Shown one piece after another: positions 49,905 to 57,440 of a stretch of DNA of 64,000 bases. Source of the DNA: Hymenobacter puniceus (lineage in GTDB: Bacteria > Bacteroidota > Bacteroidia > Cytophagales > Hymenobacteraceae); assembly GCF_014333525.1 (NCBI RefSeq), contig NZ_JACSCX010000002.1, positions 558,001 to 622,000 on the forward strand, read 5' to 3'. Position 1 is the stretch's first letter; each line of letters opens with the position of its first letter. The notes beneath the pieces are model-generated. The model searched no databases. It saw nothing but the letters and a program-made list of their open reading frames with translations, and had not been told where the DNA came from. Both the position numbers and the translations under genes were made by a program.

Positions 49905-50008
49905 TTCTCGCAGTGTTTCGCAGTGGAAAAGCGCAGTGTTTCGCAGTGTTCAGACGACGTTAGCACACTGCGAAACACTGCGCCTTCCACTGCGAAACAC
50001 TGCGAGAA
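49905..50008. repeat. 104-bp near-perfect palindrome between argE and argH
   Basis: Arms 49905-49949 and 49965-50008 are complementary apart from one small indel. Each is built from CGCAGTGTTTCGCAGTG units, four copies in total. In the argB-argE-argH transcript it would form a very stable hairpin. Confidence 0.9.
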
Positions 50009-50011
50009 ATG

Positions 50012-51079
50012 CTACAACTCCAGCCCGTCCAGCAACTCAACATACCCCTGCACGCCGGCGCGGGTTTCGCTGAGCAGGATGTACTCGTCGGGGGTGTGGG
50101 AGCGGGCCGAGTCGCCGGGGCCGATTTTGACGGTGGTGAAGGGCATCATCGACTGGTCGGAGAGGGTGACGGAGCCGAAGGTACGGCGGCCCAGCGCCAC
50201 GCCGCGCTGCACCAGCGGGTGCGTGAGCGGGATGCGCGAGGAGTTGAGGTGAGTGGAGCGCGGCGTCACCTCGGCCCCGATGAGGCTGCGCACGAGCTCC
50301 ACCACTTCGGGGTTGGTGTACAGCTCGTTGGTGCGCACGTCGGCCACGAAGGTGCAACGGTCGGGCACCACGTTGTGCTGGGTGCCGGCCTGCAACTGCG
50401 TTACCGTCAGCTTCACCGGGCCCAGCAACTCCGACACCCGCTCAAACCGATAGTCGCGCAGGCGCTGCACGTCGTCGAGGGCTTTATAGAGGGAGTTTTC
50501 ACCTTCCTCGCGGGCCGCGTGGCCGGTACGGCCGTGGGCCACGCAGTCGAGCACTACCAGGCCTTTTTCGGCCACGGCAAGGTCCATCTGCGTTGGCTCG
50601 CCCACGATGCCCAGGTCAATTTTCGGCAGCAGCGGCAGCAGCCGGCGGATGCCGTTCACACCCGACACTTCCTCCTCGGCCGTAATGGCGCAGATGAGGT
50701 TGTAGGGCAGATTCTCCCGCTCGTGGAAGTAGAGGAATGTGGCCAGCAGACTCACCGCCGAGGCCCCCGCGTCGTTGCTGCCCAGGCCGGTTAGCCGGTC
50801 GCCCTCTACCACGGCCCCGAACGGGTCGGCGGTCCAAGATGTGCCGGGCTTCACCGTGTCGTGGTGGGAGTTGAGCAGGATGGTGGGTTTGGCCGGGTCG
50901 AAGTTCTTCGAAACGGCCCACACGTTATTGGCGTCGCGCTGGGGGCGGGCCCCCCGGAACGCCAGAAACCGAAAAATCAGCTCGGCCGTCTGGTCTTCTT
51001 CCCGCGAGAACGAGGGCGTCTGCACCAGTTGGGTCAGCAGCTCGATGGCGTCGTGGGTGAGGGCAGTTAGCTCCGGCAT
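50012..51079 (-). CDS. argE: M20 family N-acyl-ornithine deacylase (ArgE type)
   Basis: 355 residues. M20 zinc peptidase pattern: LLNSHHDTVKPGTSWTADPF (metal His and Asp), LTGLGSNDAGASAVSLLATF (bridging Asp), ICAITAEEEVSGVNGIRRLL (catalytic Glu-Glu) and GEPTQMDLAVAEKGLVVLD. It removes the acetyl or succinyl group to release ornithine or citrulline in arginine synthesis; which acyl group depends on the carbamoyltransferase. Its start overlaps the end of argB by 13 bases, so translation is coupled. Confidence 0.9.
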   Translation of the reverse strand: MPELTALTHDAIELLTQLVQTPSFSREEDQTAELIFRFLAFRGARPQRDANNVWAVSKNFDPAKPTILLNSHHDTVKPGTSWTADPFGAVVEGDRLTGLGSNDAGASAVSLLATFLYFHERENLPYNLICAITAEEEVSGVNGIRRLLPLLPKIDLGIVGEPTQMDLAVAEKGLVVLDCVAHGRTGHAAREEGENSLYKALDDVQRLRDYRFERVSELLGPVKLTVTQLQAGTQHNVVPDRCTFVADVRTNELYTNPEVVELVRSLIGAEVTPRSTHLNSSRIPLTHPLVQRGVALGRRTFGSVTLSDQSMMPFTTVKIGPGDSARSHTPDEYILLSETRAGVQGYVELLDGLEL

Positions 51080-51849
51080 AGCACGGTTTTTACGGGCTCG
51101 TTGATGCGCAGGGCGTGCTCGATGACTACCCGCGCCACGCCGGCTTCCAAGGCAGCAAAGGCGTTATCCAGCTTGGGCACCATGCCGGCCGCAATGATGC
51201 CCGCGGCCTTCAGCTGCTGGTACTCGGCGGCGGTTATCTGCGGAATTACCGAGGCGTCATCGGCCACGTCGCGCAGCACGCCGTCCTTCTCAAAGCAGTA
51301 GTGTAGCTCCACGGCGTAGTGCGGGGCCAGGGCGCAGGCCAGCACGCTGGCAATGGTATCGGCGTTGGTGTTGAGCAACTGGCCCGCGCCGTCGTGGGTG
51401 ATGGCGCAGAATACGGGCAGCAGGCCGGTTTCCAGCAGCTGGCGCAGCAGGGGCACGTTCACGGCGTCGGCCGGCAGGTCGCCCACAAAGCCGTAGTCGA
51501 TATCACGCACCGGCCGCCGCACGGCCCGGATGGCGTTGCCATCGGCCCCCGACAAGCCCAGCGCGTTCACGCCCGCGGCCTGCAGGCCGGCCACCAATTG
51601 CTTGTTGGTTTTGCCGGCGTAGAACATGGTCACGATGTCGAGGGTGGCCGCGTCGGTGATGCGGCGGCCCTGCACCATCTGGGGTTCCTGGCCCAGGTCG
51701 CGCAGCATCTGGCTGGCGCCTTTACCGCCGCCGTGCACCAGCACCTTGCGGCCCGGCACCCGCGCCAGCTCCCGCAGAAACTGCTGCAGCTGGGCGTCAT
51801 CATCAATAATGCCGCCCCCGATTTTAAAAATTTTCAGGCCTTCGCTCAT
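51067..51849 (-). CDS. argB: Acetylglutamate kinase
   Basis: 260 residues from the ATG at 51849 (MSEGLKIFKIGGGIIDDDAQ). Amino-acid kinase fold: FKIGGGIIDD, VLVHGGGKGASQMLRDLGQ (glycine-rich loop), ALGLSGADGNAIRAVRR, LNTNADTIASVLACAL. It phosphorylates N-acylglutamate, the second step of arginine synthesis. It lacks the N-terminal helix seen in arginine-inhibited hexameric kinases, so feedback inhibition is less likely (inference). It is first gene of the minus-strand arm, divergent from the plus-strand arm across a 600-base control region. Confidence 0.94.
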   Translation of the reverse strand: MSEGLKIFKIGGGIIDDDAQLQQFLRELARVPGRKVLVHGGGKGASQMLRDLGQEPQMVQGRRITDAATLDIVTMFYAGKTNKQLVAGLQAAGVNALGLSGADGNAIRAVRRPVRDIDYGFVGDLPADAVNVPLLRQLLETGLLPVFCAITHDGAGQLLNTNADTIASVLACALAPHYAVELHYCFEKDGVLRDVADDASVIPQITAAEYQQLKAAGIIAAGMVPKLDNAFAALEAGVARVVIEHALRINEPVKTVLCRS

Positions 51850-51993
51850 AGGATGCAAGTAGGGAGAAATGCGGCATTGCGCGCCGTACGCTGTCAAAAT
51901 GAGGCTCATCGGGCCCCGGCCGCAACCGGGCGGCCTCACTGTTAAGAAATTTATTTTGCTCCCGGAGCGGCAAAGTTTCCGAAAAAAATCCTC

Positions 51994-52001
51994 TAGTTTT
52001 G
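51994..52001 (+). promoter_or_regulatory. Predicted -7 box of the plus-strand arginine operon
   Basis: TAGTTTTG fits TANNTTTG. No clear -33 TTG is seen at the usual distance. The palindrome at 52013-52033 starts 11 bases later. Confidence 0.55.
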
Positions 52002-52012
52002 CAACGATTTAG

Positions 52013-52033
52013 CGGTTTAAACGATTTAAACCG
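52013..52033. promoter_or_regulatory. Perfect 21-base palindrome, candidate operator
   Basis: Arms CGGTTTAAA (52013-52021) and TTTAAACCG (52025-52033) flank CGA. The position just downstream of the presumed transcription start is that of a repressor operator. It does not resemble the E. coli ARG box. Confidence 0.55.
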
Positions 52034-52068
52034 TGAAAACACTCCCTCGCCGCCCCGCGGCACCCGTC

Positions 52069-52137
52069 ATGATTCAACTCTCTTCTATTGCGCTTCTGCG
52101 ACGACCTAGACTGGTCGTGCGAATCATGCCAGCTTAA
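52069..52137 (+). CDS. Putative arginine leader peptide (22 residues)
   Basis: ATG at 52069 to TAA at 52137. The sequence begins MIQLSSIALL and continues RRPRLVVR, so four of 22 residues are arginine, encoded by CGA, CGA, AGA and CGA, codons expected to be uncommon in this GC-rich genome. The RNA of the arginine codons folds (ACGACC/GGTCGT, loop TAGACT), the start codon region ATGATTC can pair with GAATCAT at 52120-52126, and a hairpin GCCAGC/GCTGGC (52128-52145) spans the stop codon. This is the architecture of a ribosome-stalling attenuator that senses charged tRNA-Arg, upstream of arginine genes. Expression is not proven. Confidence 0.5.
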   Translation: MIQLSSIALLRRPRLVVRIMPA

Positions 52138-52276
52138 TCGCTGGCTGCAATAGTACGTCCGGGTTCCGCCTCTACCGCGAACCGACGCCGGGTCCTCCCA
52201 CCGGAGCCCACCCCAAGAGACACCTTCCGAATCAACCGACCGTAGTCCGAGTGTAAGCCTTCGTGTGACGTTGCCC

Positions 52277-52340
52277 GGTATCCGCCGGGATACCCCGCTC
52301 CCCGGCCTGCTGGCCCCACCTTCTTTTTGGGTTTTTGTCG
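52277..52340 (+). terminator. Candidate attenuator hairpins and T-rich run before the GNAT gene
   Basis: GGTATCC/GGATACC (52277-52294) competes with GCCGGG/CCCGGC (52284-52306). The second arrangement, or the short GGCC-TGCT-GGCC stem (52304-52315), is followed by CTTCTTTTTGGGTTTTTG. Mutually exclusive folds before a T-rich stretch suit transcription attenuation. Confidence 0.4.
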
Positions 52341-52452
52341 CTATCGGCGTTTCTGCCTGAGCATAGGCTTTGCCTGGCCCGCGCCGTTCCCCTCCCGCTT
52401 TTCGTCTTTCCGAGTCTGCTGCCAAACTGAGGCAGCCCACCGAGCTTTGACC

Positions 52453-53022
52453 ATGTTCCTACGAGTCGCCGATGCTGCCGATGCGCAGTATGTGGAAACC
52501 CTCTGTCAATGGTACGCCGAATCCGCCAAAACCCGCGGCGTCGGCATTGCCAAGCGTGATCCTAACTATCTGATTAAGAAGATGGAAAAGGGTGATGCCA
52601 TCATTGCCTTCATCGATGACCAGCTGGCGGGTTTCTGCTACATCGAAACCTTCGAGGACGCGAAATTCGTGGTGAACTCGGGGTTGATTGTGAACACCGA
52701 GCTGCGCAAGGAAGGCCTGGGCCGCGCCATCAAGCACCGCGTGTTTGAGCTGTCGCGCACCAAGTACCCGGCGGCTAAGATCTTCGGTATCACCACTTCG
52801 GCGGCCGTGATGAAGATCAATAACGAGCTGGGCTACCGCCCCGTGACGTTCCCCGAGCTCACGCAGTCGGACGACTTCTGGAAGGGCTGCTCCAGCTGCA
52901 AAAACTACGGTATCCTGATGGAAAACCAGCGCAAAATGTGCCTCTGCACCGGCATGGTGTACGACACGCTGGACGACAGTTTCACGCAGCAATCCATTGA
53001 AATTCTGGCGCAGAAGCAGTAA
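52453..53022 (+). CDS. GNAT N-acyltransferase, probable first enzyme of arginine synthesis
   Basis: 189 residues from the ATG at 52453 (MFLRVADAADAQYVETLCQW). GNAT core: AIIAFIDDQLAGFCYIETFE, then VVNSGLIVNTELRKEGLGRA with the acetyl-CoA loop RKEGLG, then IFGITTSAAVMKINNELGYR. A cysteine cluster near the C-terminus (GCSSCKNYG and KMCLCTGM) may bind a metal. Bacteroidota often carry such a gene next to argG in place of classical argA, so N-acetyl- or N-succinylglutamate synthase is the likely role. It is the first structural gene of the plus-strand arm, 203 bases before argG, with a palindromic repeat between. Confidence 0.85.
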   Translation: MFLRVADAADAQYVETLCQWYAESAKTRGVGIAKRDPNYLIKKMEKGDAIIAFIDDQLAGFCYIETFEDAKFVVNSGLIVNTELRKEGLGRAIKHRVFELSRTKYPAAKIFGITTSAAVMKINNELGYRPVTFPELTQSDDFWKGCSSCKNYGILMENQRKMCLCTGMVYDTLDDSFTQQSIEILAQKQ

Positions 53023-53036
53023 TCGGTAGTCACCTG

Positions 53037-53145
53037 AACGTCATGCTGAGCTTGCCGAAGCATCTCTAGCGCTTCGTTCTCACGATTGAGTTAGCCAGAG
53101 GTAGAGATGCTTCGACTACGCCTCCGGCTTCGCTCAGCATGACGT
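53037..53145. repeat. Imperfect palindrome of the GTCATGCTGAG family before argG
   Basis: GAACGTCATGCTGAG...GCATCTCTA on the left and GTAGAGATGC...CTCAGCATGACGTTC on the right, with the arms diverged in the middle. It is the same family as 36216-36313. A further partial copy follows at 53172-53200. Confidence 0.75.
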
Positions 53146-53225
53146 TCTTTTTTCCACAACCTCAGCACGCGAGATGCTTCGGCTCCGCCTCTGCATGACG
53201 GCCCACTAATACTACACAGCACTCC

Positions 53226-54416
53226 ATGAAAAAAAAGGTAGTTCTCGCCTATAGCGGCGGCTTGGATACGTCCTATTGCGTGGTGTACCTGACCCGCGAG
53301 CTGGGTCTGGAAGTCCACACGGTGATTGTCAACTCGGGTGGGTTCTCCGAGGAGGAGCTGGCCGGCATCGAGCAGCGCGCCTACGAAATGGGCTCCACGC
53401 GCCACGAGGTGATTGACGTAACCGAGCGGTTCTACCAGCAGTGCCTGCGCTACCTGCTGGCCGGCAACGTGCTCAAAAACGACACCTACCCGCTGAGCGT
53501 GAGTGCCGAGCGGATGTTCCAGAGCCTGGCGCTGGCCGAGTACGCCCGCGAAAACAAGGCCGACTACATTGCCCACGGCAGCACCGGCGCCGGCAACGAC
53601 CAGGTACGCTTCGACGTGGCCTTCTCGGTGATTTCGCCCGATACCGAAATCATCACGCCCATCCGCGACCTGGGCCTTTCGCGCCAGCAGGAAATCGAGT
53701 ATCTGCAGCAGAATGGGGTGGAGATGAGCTGGGAAAAAGCCAAATACTCCATCAACAAAGGCATCTGGGGCACCAGCGTGGGCGGCGTGGAAACCCTGAC
53801 TTCCCGCCAGGGCCTGCCCGAGTCGGCCTGGCCGACGCAGCTGAGCAAGCACGAGCCGCAGGAAATCAGCATCACCTTCGAAAAAGGTGAGCCGGTGGCC
53901 TTGAACGGCGAAACCATGAAGCCGGTGGACCTGATTGTGGCCCTCAACGAGCTGGCCGGTCAATATGCTATTGGCCGCGACACGCACGTGGGCGACACGA
54001 TTCTGGGCATTAAGGGCCGGGTGGGGTTTGAAGCGCCCGCGCCGCTGATTCTCATCAAAGGCCACCACTTGCTGGAAAAGCACACGTCCAGCCGCTGGCA
54101 GCTGCTGCACAAAGACTACATCGCCAACTGGTACGGCACGCTGCTGCACGAGGCCCAGTATCTCGACCCGGTGATGCGCGACATGGAGGCGTTCCTAGAA
54201 TCGTCGCAGGAGCGGGTGTCGGGGACGGTGTACGTTACCTTGAAACCGTATCAGTTTGAGCTGCTGGGCGTGGAGTCGCCGTTTGATATGATGCAGTCGA
54301 AGGTGGCCACCTACGGCGAGGAAAACAACGCCTGGGACTCGCGCGACGCGAAAGGCTTCATCAAAATCTTCAGCAACCAGCTGCGGATTCACTCCTCTTT
54401 CAACGATGAAAATTAA
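53226..54416 (+). CDS. argG: Argininosuccinate synthase
   Basis: 396 residues. The N-type ATP pyrophosphatase loop is VVLAYSGGLDTSYCVVYLTR. Further conserved parts are IAHGSTGAGNDQVRFDVAF, YSINKGIWGTSVGGVETL (aspartate/citrulline site) and GRVGFEAPAPLILIKGHHLL. It joins citrulline and aspartate. The variant lacks the HSTNxxG pattern of classical ArgG at some positions and resembles the shorter Bacteroidota form. Its 3' end overlaps argC by 11 bases, so translation is coupled. Confidence 0.95.
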   Translation: MKKKVVLAYSGGLDTSYCVVYLTRELGLEVHTVIVNSGGFSEEELAGIEQRAYEMGSTRHEVIDVTERFYQQCLRYLLAGNVLKNDTYPLSVSAERMFQSLALAEYARENKADYIAHGSTGAGNDQVRFDVAFSVISPDTEIITPIRDLGLSRQQEIEYLQQNGVEMSWEKAKYSINKGIWGTSVGGVETLTSRQGLPESAWPTQLSKHEPQEISITFEKGEPVALNGETMKPVDLIVALNELAGQYAIGRDTHVGDTILGIKGRVGFEAPAPLILIKGHHLLEKHTSSRWQLLHKDYIANWYGTLLHEAQYLDPVMRDMEAFLESSQERVSGTVYVTLKPYQFELLGVESPFDMMQSKVATYGEENNAWDSRDAKGFIKIFSNQLRIHSSFNDEN

Positions 54417-55386
54417 GGCGGGCATCGTCGGCGGGGCCGGCTACACGGCGGGGGAGCTGCTGCGGATTCTGCTGCACCACGAGTTTGTGGAGCTGGGTGG
54501 CATCGTGAGTTCCTCCAACGCCGGCAACCCCATCTACCAGGTGCACGACGACCTGGTGGGCGAAACGGAGCTGCGCTTTGCAGCCGAGTTGCAGGGCGAC
54601 GAGGACGTGGTGTTTCTGTGCCTGGGCCACGGCAACTCCCGGGCCTGGCTGGAAAAGCATCCGCTACCCGAAACCACCCACATCATCGACCTGAGCAACG
54701 ACTTCCGCCTGGAAGTCGACGCCGAGTTTGAAGGCCGGGAGTTTGTGTACGGGCTGCCGGAGCTGAACAAGGGCCAAATCCAGCAGGCCCAGAGCATTGC
54801 CAACCCCGGCTGCTTCGCCACGGCCATTCAGCTGGCGCTGCTGCCGCTGGCCCAGGCCGGCAAGCTCACGGATGATGTGCACGTATCGGCCATTACGGGC
54901 AGCACGGGCGCGGGGCAGAGCCTCTCGGAAACGGTGCATTTCTCGTGGCGCACCAACAACGTGTCTATCTACAAGCCCTTCACGCACCAGCATTTGGGTG
55001 AGATAGGGGAGAGCCTGGCGCAGCTGCAGCACGAGCTGGATGTGGACATCCACTTCATCCCGTACCGCGGCAACTTCACCCGGGGCATCTTCGCCAGCGT
55101 CTACACGCCGTCGGATCTGACCCAGGACGAGGCCCGCGCGCTGTACCAGCAGTTCTACCAGGACGCCCCGTTCACTACGGTATCGGACAAGGAAGTGCAC
55201 CTGAAGCAGGTCGTCAACACCAACAAGTGCCTGTTGCACGTGCAGAAACTCGGTAAGCAGCTGCTCATCACCTCGGTTATCGATAACCTGGTGAAAGGTG
55301 CTTCCGGCCAGGCCGTGCAGAACATGAACCTCATCTTCGGCCTGCCCGAAACGACGGGTTTGGGTCTAAAAGCTGCTAGCTTTTAG
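54406..55386 (+). CDS. argC: N-acetyl-gamma-glutamyl-phosphate reductase
   Basis: 326 residues. NADP-binding start: KAGIVGGAGYTAGELLRILL. Catalytic cysteine: QSIANPGCFATAIQLALLPL, the family's NPGCY/F motif. The substrate region is SAITGSTGAGQSLSETVHFS, with HQHLGEI following, and the end is LVKGASGQAVQNMNLIFGL. It reduces acylglutamyl phosphate to the semialdehyde. It overlaps argG and is followed after 88 bases, containing a weak inverted repeat of TAGCTGTT/AACAGCTA, by argD. Confidence 0.95.
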   Translation: MKIKAGIVGGAGYTAGELLRILLHHEFVELGGIVSSSNAGNPIYQVHDDLVGETELRFAAELQGDEDVVFLCLGHGNSRAWLEKHPLPETTHIIDLSNDFRLEVDAEFEGREFVYGLPELNKGQIQQAQSIANPGCFATAIQLALLPLAQAGKLTDDVHVSAITGSTGAGQSLSETVHFSWRTNNVSIYKPFTHQHLGEIGESLAQLQHELDVDIHFIPYRGNFTRGIFASVYTPSDLTQDEARALYQQFYQDAPFTTVSDKEVHLKQVVNTNKCLLHVQKLGKQLLITSVIDNLVKGASGQAVQNMNLIFGLPETTGLGLKAASF

Positions 55387-55470
55387 CTGTTGGCTATTAG
55401 CCCAGTTTTGCCACCATTCGCACAATTCAAAAAAAGCTAACAGCCATCAGCTAGTAGCTAACAGCTAAAA
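55374..55470. repeat. Inverted repeat of AGCTGTTAGC type between argC and argD
   Basis: AGCTTTTAGCTGTTGGCTATTAG on the left and CTAACAGCC, GTAGCTAACAGCTAAAAG on the right can pair imperfectly. The left arm overlaps the last codons of argC. It is non-coding apart from that overlap. Confidence 0.5.
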
Positions 55471-55474
55471 GACC

Positions 55475-56614
55475 ATGGAGCTTTTCAACGTGTATCCGCT
55501 CGTCAACATTACGCCCGTGAAGGCGCTGGGGGCGAAACTCTGGGACGACAAGGGCCAGGAGTACCTGGATTTTTACGGCGGGCACGCCGTTATCAGCATC
55601 GGGCACTCGCATCCGCACTACGTGCAGCGCCTCACCGAGCAACTCGGCAACATCGGCTTCTACTCCAACTCGGTGCAGATTCCGATTCAGCGGGAGCTGG
55701 CCGAGAAGCTGGGCCGTGTGTCGGGCTACGAGGACTACACGCTGTTTCTGTGCAACTCTGGGGCCGAGGCCAACGAGAATGCGCTGAAGCTGGCTTCCTT
55801 CCACACCGGCAAGAAGCGGGTCATTGCCTTCAAGGGCGCGTTCCACGGCCGTACCTCGGGTGCGGTAGCCGCTACGGACAACGCCAAAATCGTGGCGCCT
55901 TTCAACGCCGACCACCACATCAGCTTCCTGGAGTACGACCTGGCGGCGGTGGAGCAGGTGCTGCAGGGTGGCGACGTGTGCGGGGTCATCATCGAGCCCA
56001 TCCAGGGCGTGGGCGGCATCATCATGCCCTCCGATGAGTTTCTGCAGGGGCTGGCGGCGCTGTGCCAGCAGTACGGCGCGCTGCTGCTGGCCGATGAGGT
56101 ACAGAGCGGCTACGGCCGCAGCGGCAAGTTCTTCGCCCACCAGCACGCCGGCATTCGGCCCGACGTTATTTCGGTGGCCAAAGGCATGGGCAACGGCTTC
56201 CCTATCGGCGGCATCCTGATTGCGCCCGAATTGAAGGCGTCCTACGGCCTGCTAGGTACCACGTTTGGCGGCAACCACTTGGCCTGCGCCGCTGCGCTGG
56301 CGGTGCTGGAAGTTATTGAGCAGGAAAACCTGGTGCAGCACGCCGCCGAGCTGGGCGACTACCTACGCACGGAGCTGGAAACCCACGCCGGAGCCGAAGA
56401 AATCCGCGGCCGGGGCCTGATGGTGGGCATCAAGTACGACTTCCCCATCAAGGACCTGCGCGACCAACTGCTCTCGGAGCACCACATCTTCGTGGGCAAC
56501 GCCTCCGACCCCACGGTGTTACGTCTGCTGCCGCCGCTGAATATCACTAAGGACGAGGTAGACCGGTTTTTGCAGGCGCTGTACGCATTAATTCCGGCCG
56601 AAGTGAAAAAGTAA
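55475..56614 (+). CDS. argD: Acetylornithine (or succinylornithine) aminotransferase
   Basis: 379 residues. Class III aminotransferase: GQEYLDFYGGHAVISIGHSH, LCNSGAEANENALKLASFHT, AFKGAFHGRTSGAVAATDN, VIIEPIQGVGGIIMPSDEFL, ALLLADEVQSGYGRSGKFF, and the PLP lysine in VISVAKGMGNGFPIGGILIA. It transfers an amino group from glutamate to acylglutamate semialdehyde. It is in the plus-strand arginine arm after argC. Confidence 0.92.
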   Translation: MELFNVYPLVNITPVKALGAKLWDDKGQEYLDFYGGHAVISIGHSHPHYVQRLTEQLGNIGFYSNSVQIPIQRELAEKLGRVSGYEDYTLFLCNSGAEANENALKLASFHTGKKRVIAFKGAFHGRTSGAVAATDNAKIVAPFNADHHISFLEYDLAAVEQVLQGGDVCGVIIEPIQGVGGIIMPSDEFLQGLAALCQQYGALLLADEVQSGYGRSGKFFAHQHAGIRPDVISVAKGMGNGFPIGGILIAPELKASYGLLGTTFGGNHLACAAALAVLEVIEQENLVQHAAELGDYLRTELETHAGAEEIRGRGLMVGIKYDFPIKDLRDQLLSEHHIFVGNASDPTVLRLLPPLNITKDEVDRFLQALYALIPAEVKK

Positions 56615-56978
56615 ACGACCTGTGGCCTAACTTGCAGCCCCAATGAGTAGCACCCTGAAGTTACCGAGCCACGCTCCCCTTCTGATAAGCTGCCCGCTGC
56701 CATTGGTGACTCCTGCGCAGCAACCGGCCGGTTCTTTCCCTGAAAGAACAGCCTCCCCCTTTTCCTTCCAGCAGTTGTGCCCGCCCGACTTTCCGATGCC
56801 TGACATTTGGAAGTGGCAGGGTGCGGGACCGATTGATTTAGTTTCTTTCTCTCCCGTTTGGCTTACCTCATTGTTCGGCTGGAATAGACCCCCGGTATTC
56901 GGTTCTGTTCCAGCCGAAATTGTATCCGGAAGGTTCCAAAGCCTTCGCCACCAGCATTCTTCCAACCAAGGCTAGAAT
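56615..56978. other. Non-coding or degraded spacer of 364 bases
   Basis: Between argD and the small gene at 56979 there is no recognisable gene. Opposed open frames of about 110 codons exist on both strands (56643-56975 and 56627-56965), but both look like chance translations, rich in Pro, Ser and Cys. The region contains GAACAGAACC-type dyads but no terminator was identified. Confidence 0.4.
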
Positions 56979-57401
56979 ATGCTTCTTCAGAAACCTCCTT
57001 TCCGTTGTGAGACTAGGCAAGCAATTGATGAGCTGGCAAAGGAGTTGAACTTGCCCAATGAGCCGCATATGCAGGACTGGACATGGGAAGTGGCAAATCC
57101 ACTTGATATTGACAAATACGTTCAGCACTACCTCTCCTTGACCGACGAGGATAAGAAGTTTGCCTTGATGGAAATCATTATTCAAGCGGTAGAGAATCAA
57201 GAAAAAACTGTGGAATTCTCAAAATGCTGGGGAGTTCTGGAGCCAATCTTAAAAGAGAATTTCTCCTTACATGAGTGGAGCATATGGTACTGGTCATTTT
57301 TCGAAACTGATGATTTAGCCAACTGCTGGCTTATTGCGCCTTTCATGCGTGAAGTTTGGTATAGTGCCAATGGCTTTTTCGATAAGTCATCTATTGGTTA
57401 G
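56979..57401 (+). CDS. Small acidic protein of unknown function
   Basis: 140 residues, no signal peptide. It is Trp- and acid-rich: MQDWTWEVANPLDIDKYVQH, DEDKKFALMEIIIQAVENQE, FSLHEWSIWYWSFFETDDLA. The style (small, acidic, aromatic) resembles immunity proteins of polymorphic toxin systems, but no family is recognised. Its base composition is lower in GC than argD and carA on either side, so it probably entered the arginine cluster by transfer. The stop is 39 bases before carA. Confidence 0.6.
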   Translation: MLLQKPPFRCETRQAIDELAKELNLPNEPHMQDWTWEVANPLDIDKYVQHYLSLTDEDKKFALMEIIIQAVENQEKTVEFSKCWGVLEPILKENFSLHEWSIWYWSFFETDDLANCWLIAPFMREVWYSANGFFDKSSIG

Positions 57402-57440
57402 AAACTCACTGACAATACAGGTCTTTTTCACCTTACCTAA

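Larger units (their letters stand above)
51850..52452. other. Arginine cluster control region (603 bases, no large gene)
   Basis: The divergent spacer between argB and the GNAT gene holds, on the plus strand, a -7 box at 51994-52001, a perfect 21-base palindrome at 52013-52033, a 22-codon reading frame at 52069-52137 and several alternative hairpins up to a T-rich stretch at 52319-52339. A long leader of about 440 bases before the GNAT ATG is implied. The longer frames seen here on either strand have no recognisable product. Confidence 0.6.

Noticed and set aside
56643..56975. 110-codon plus-strand frame between argD and the small gene at 56979
   Set aside because: No promoter, no domain, low-complexity composition, and an equally long frame on the opposite strand. 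It is more likely spacer or degraded sequence.
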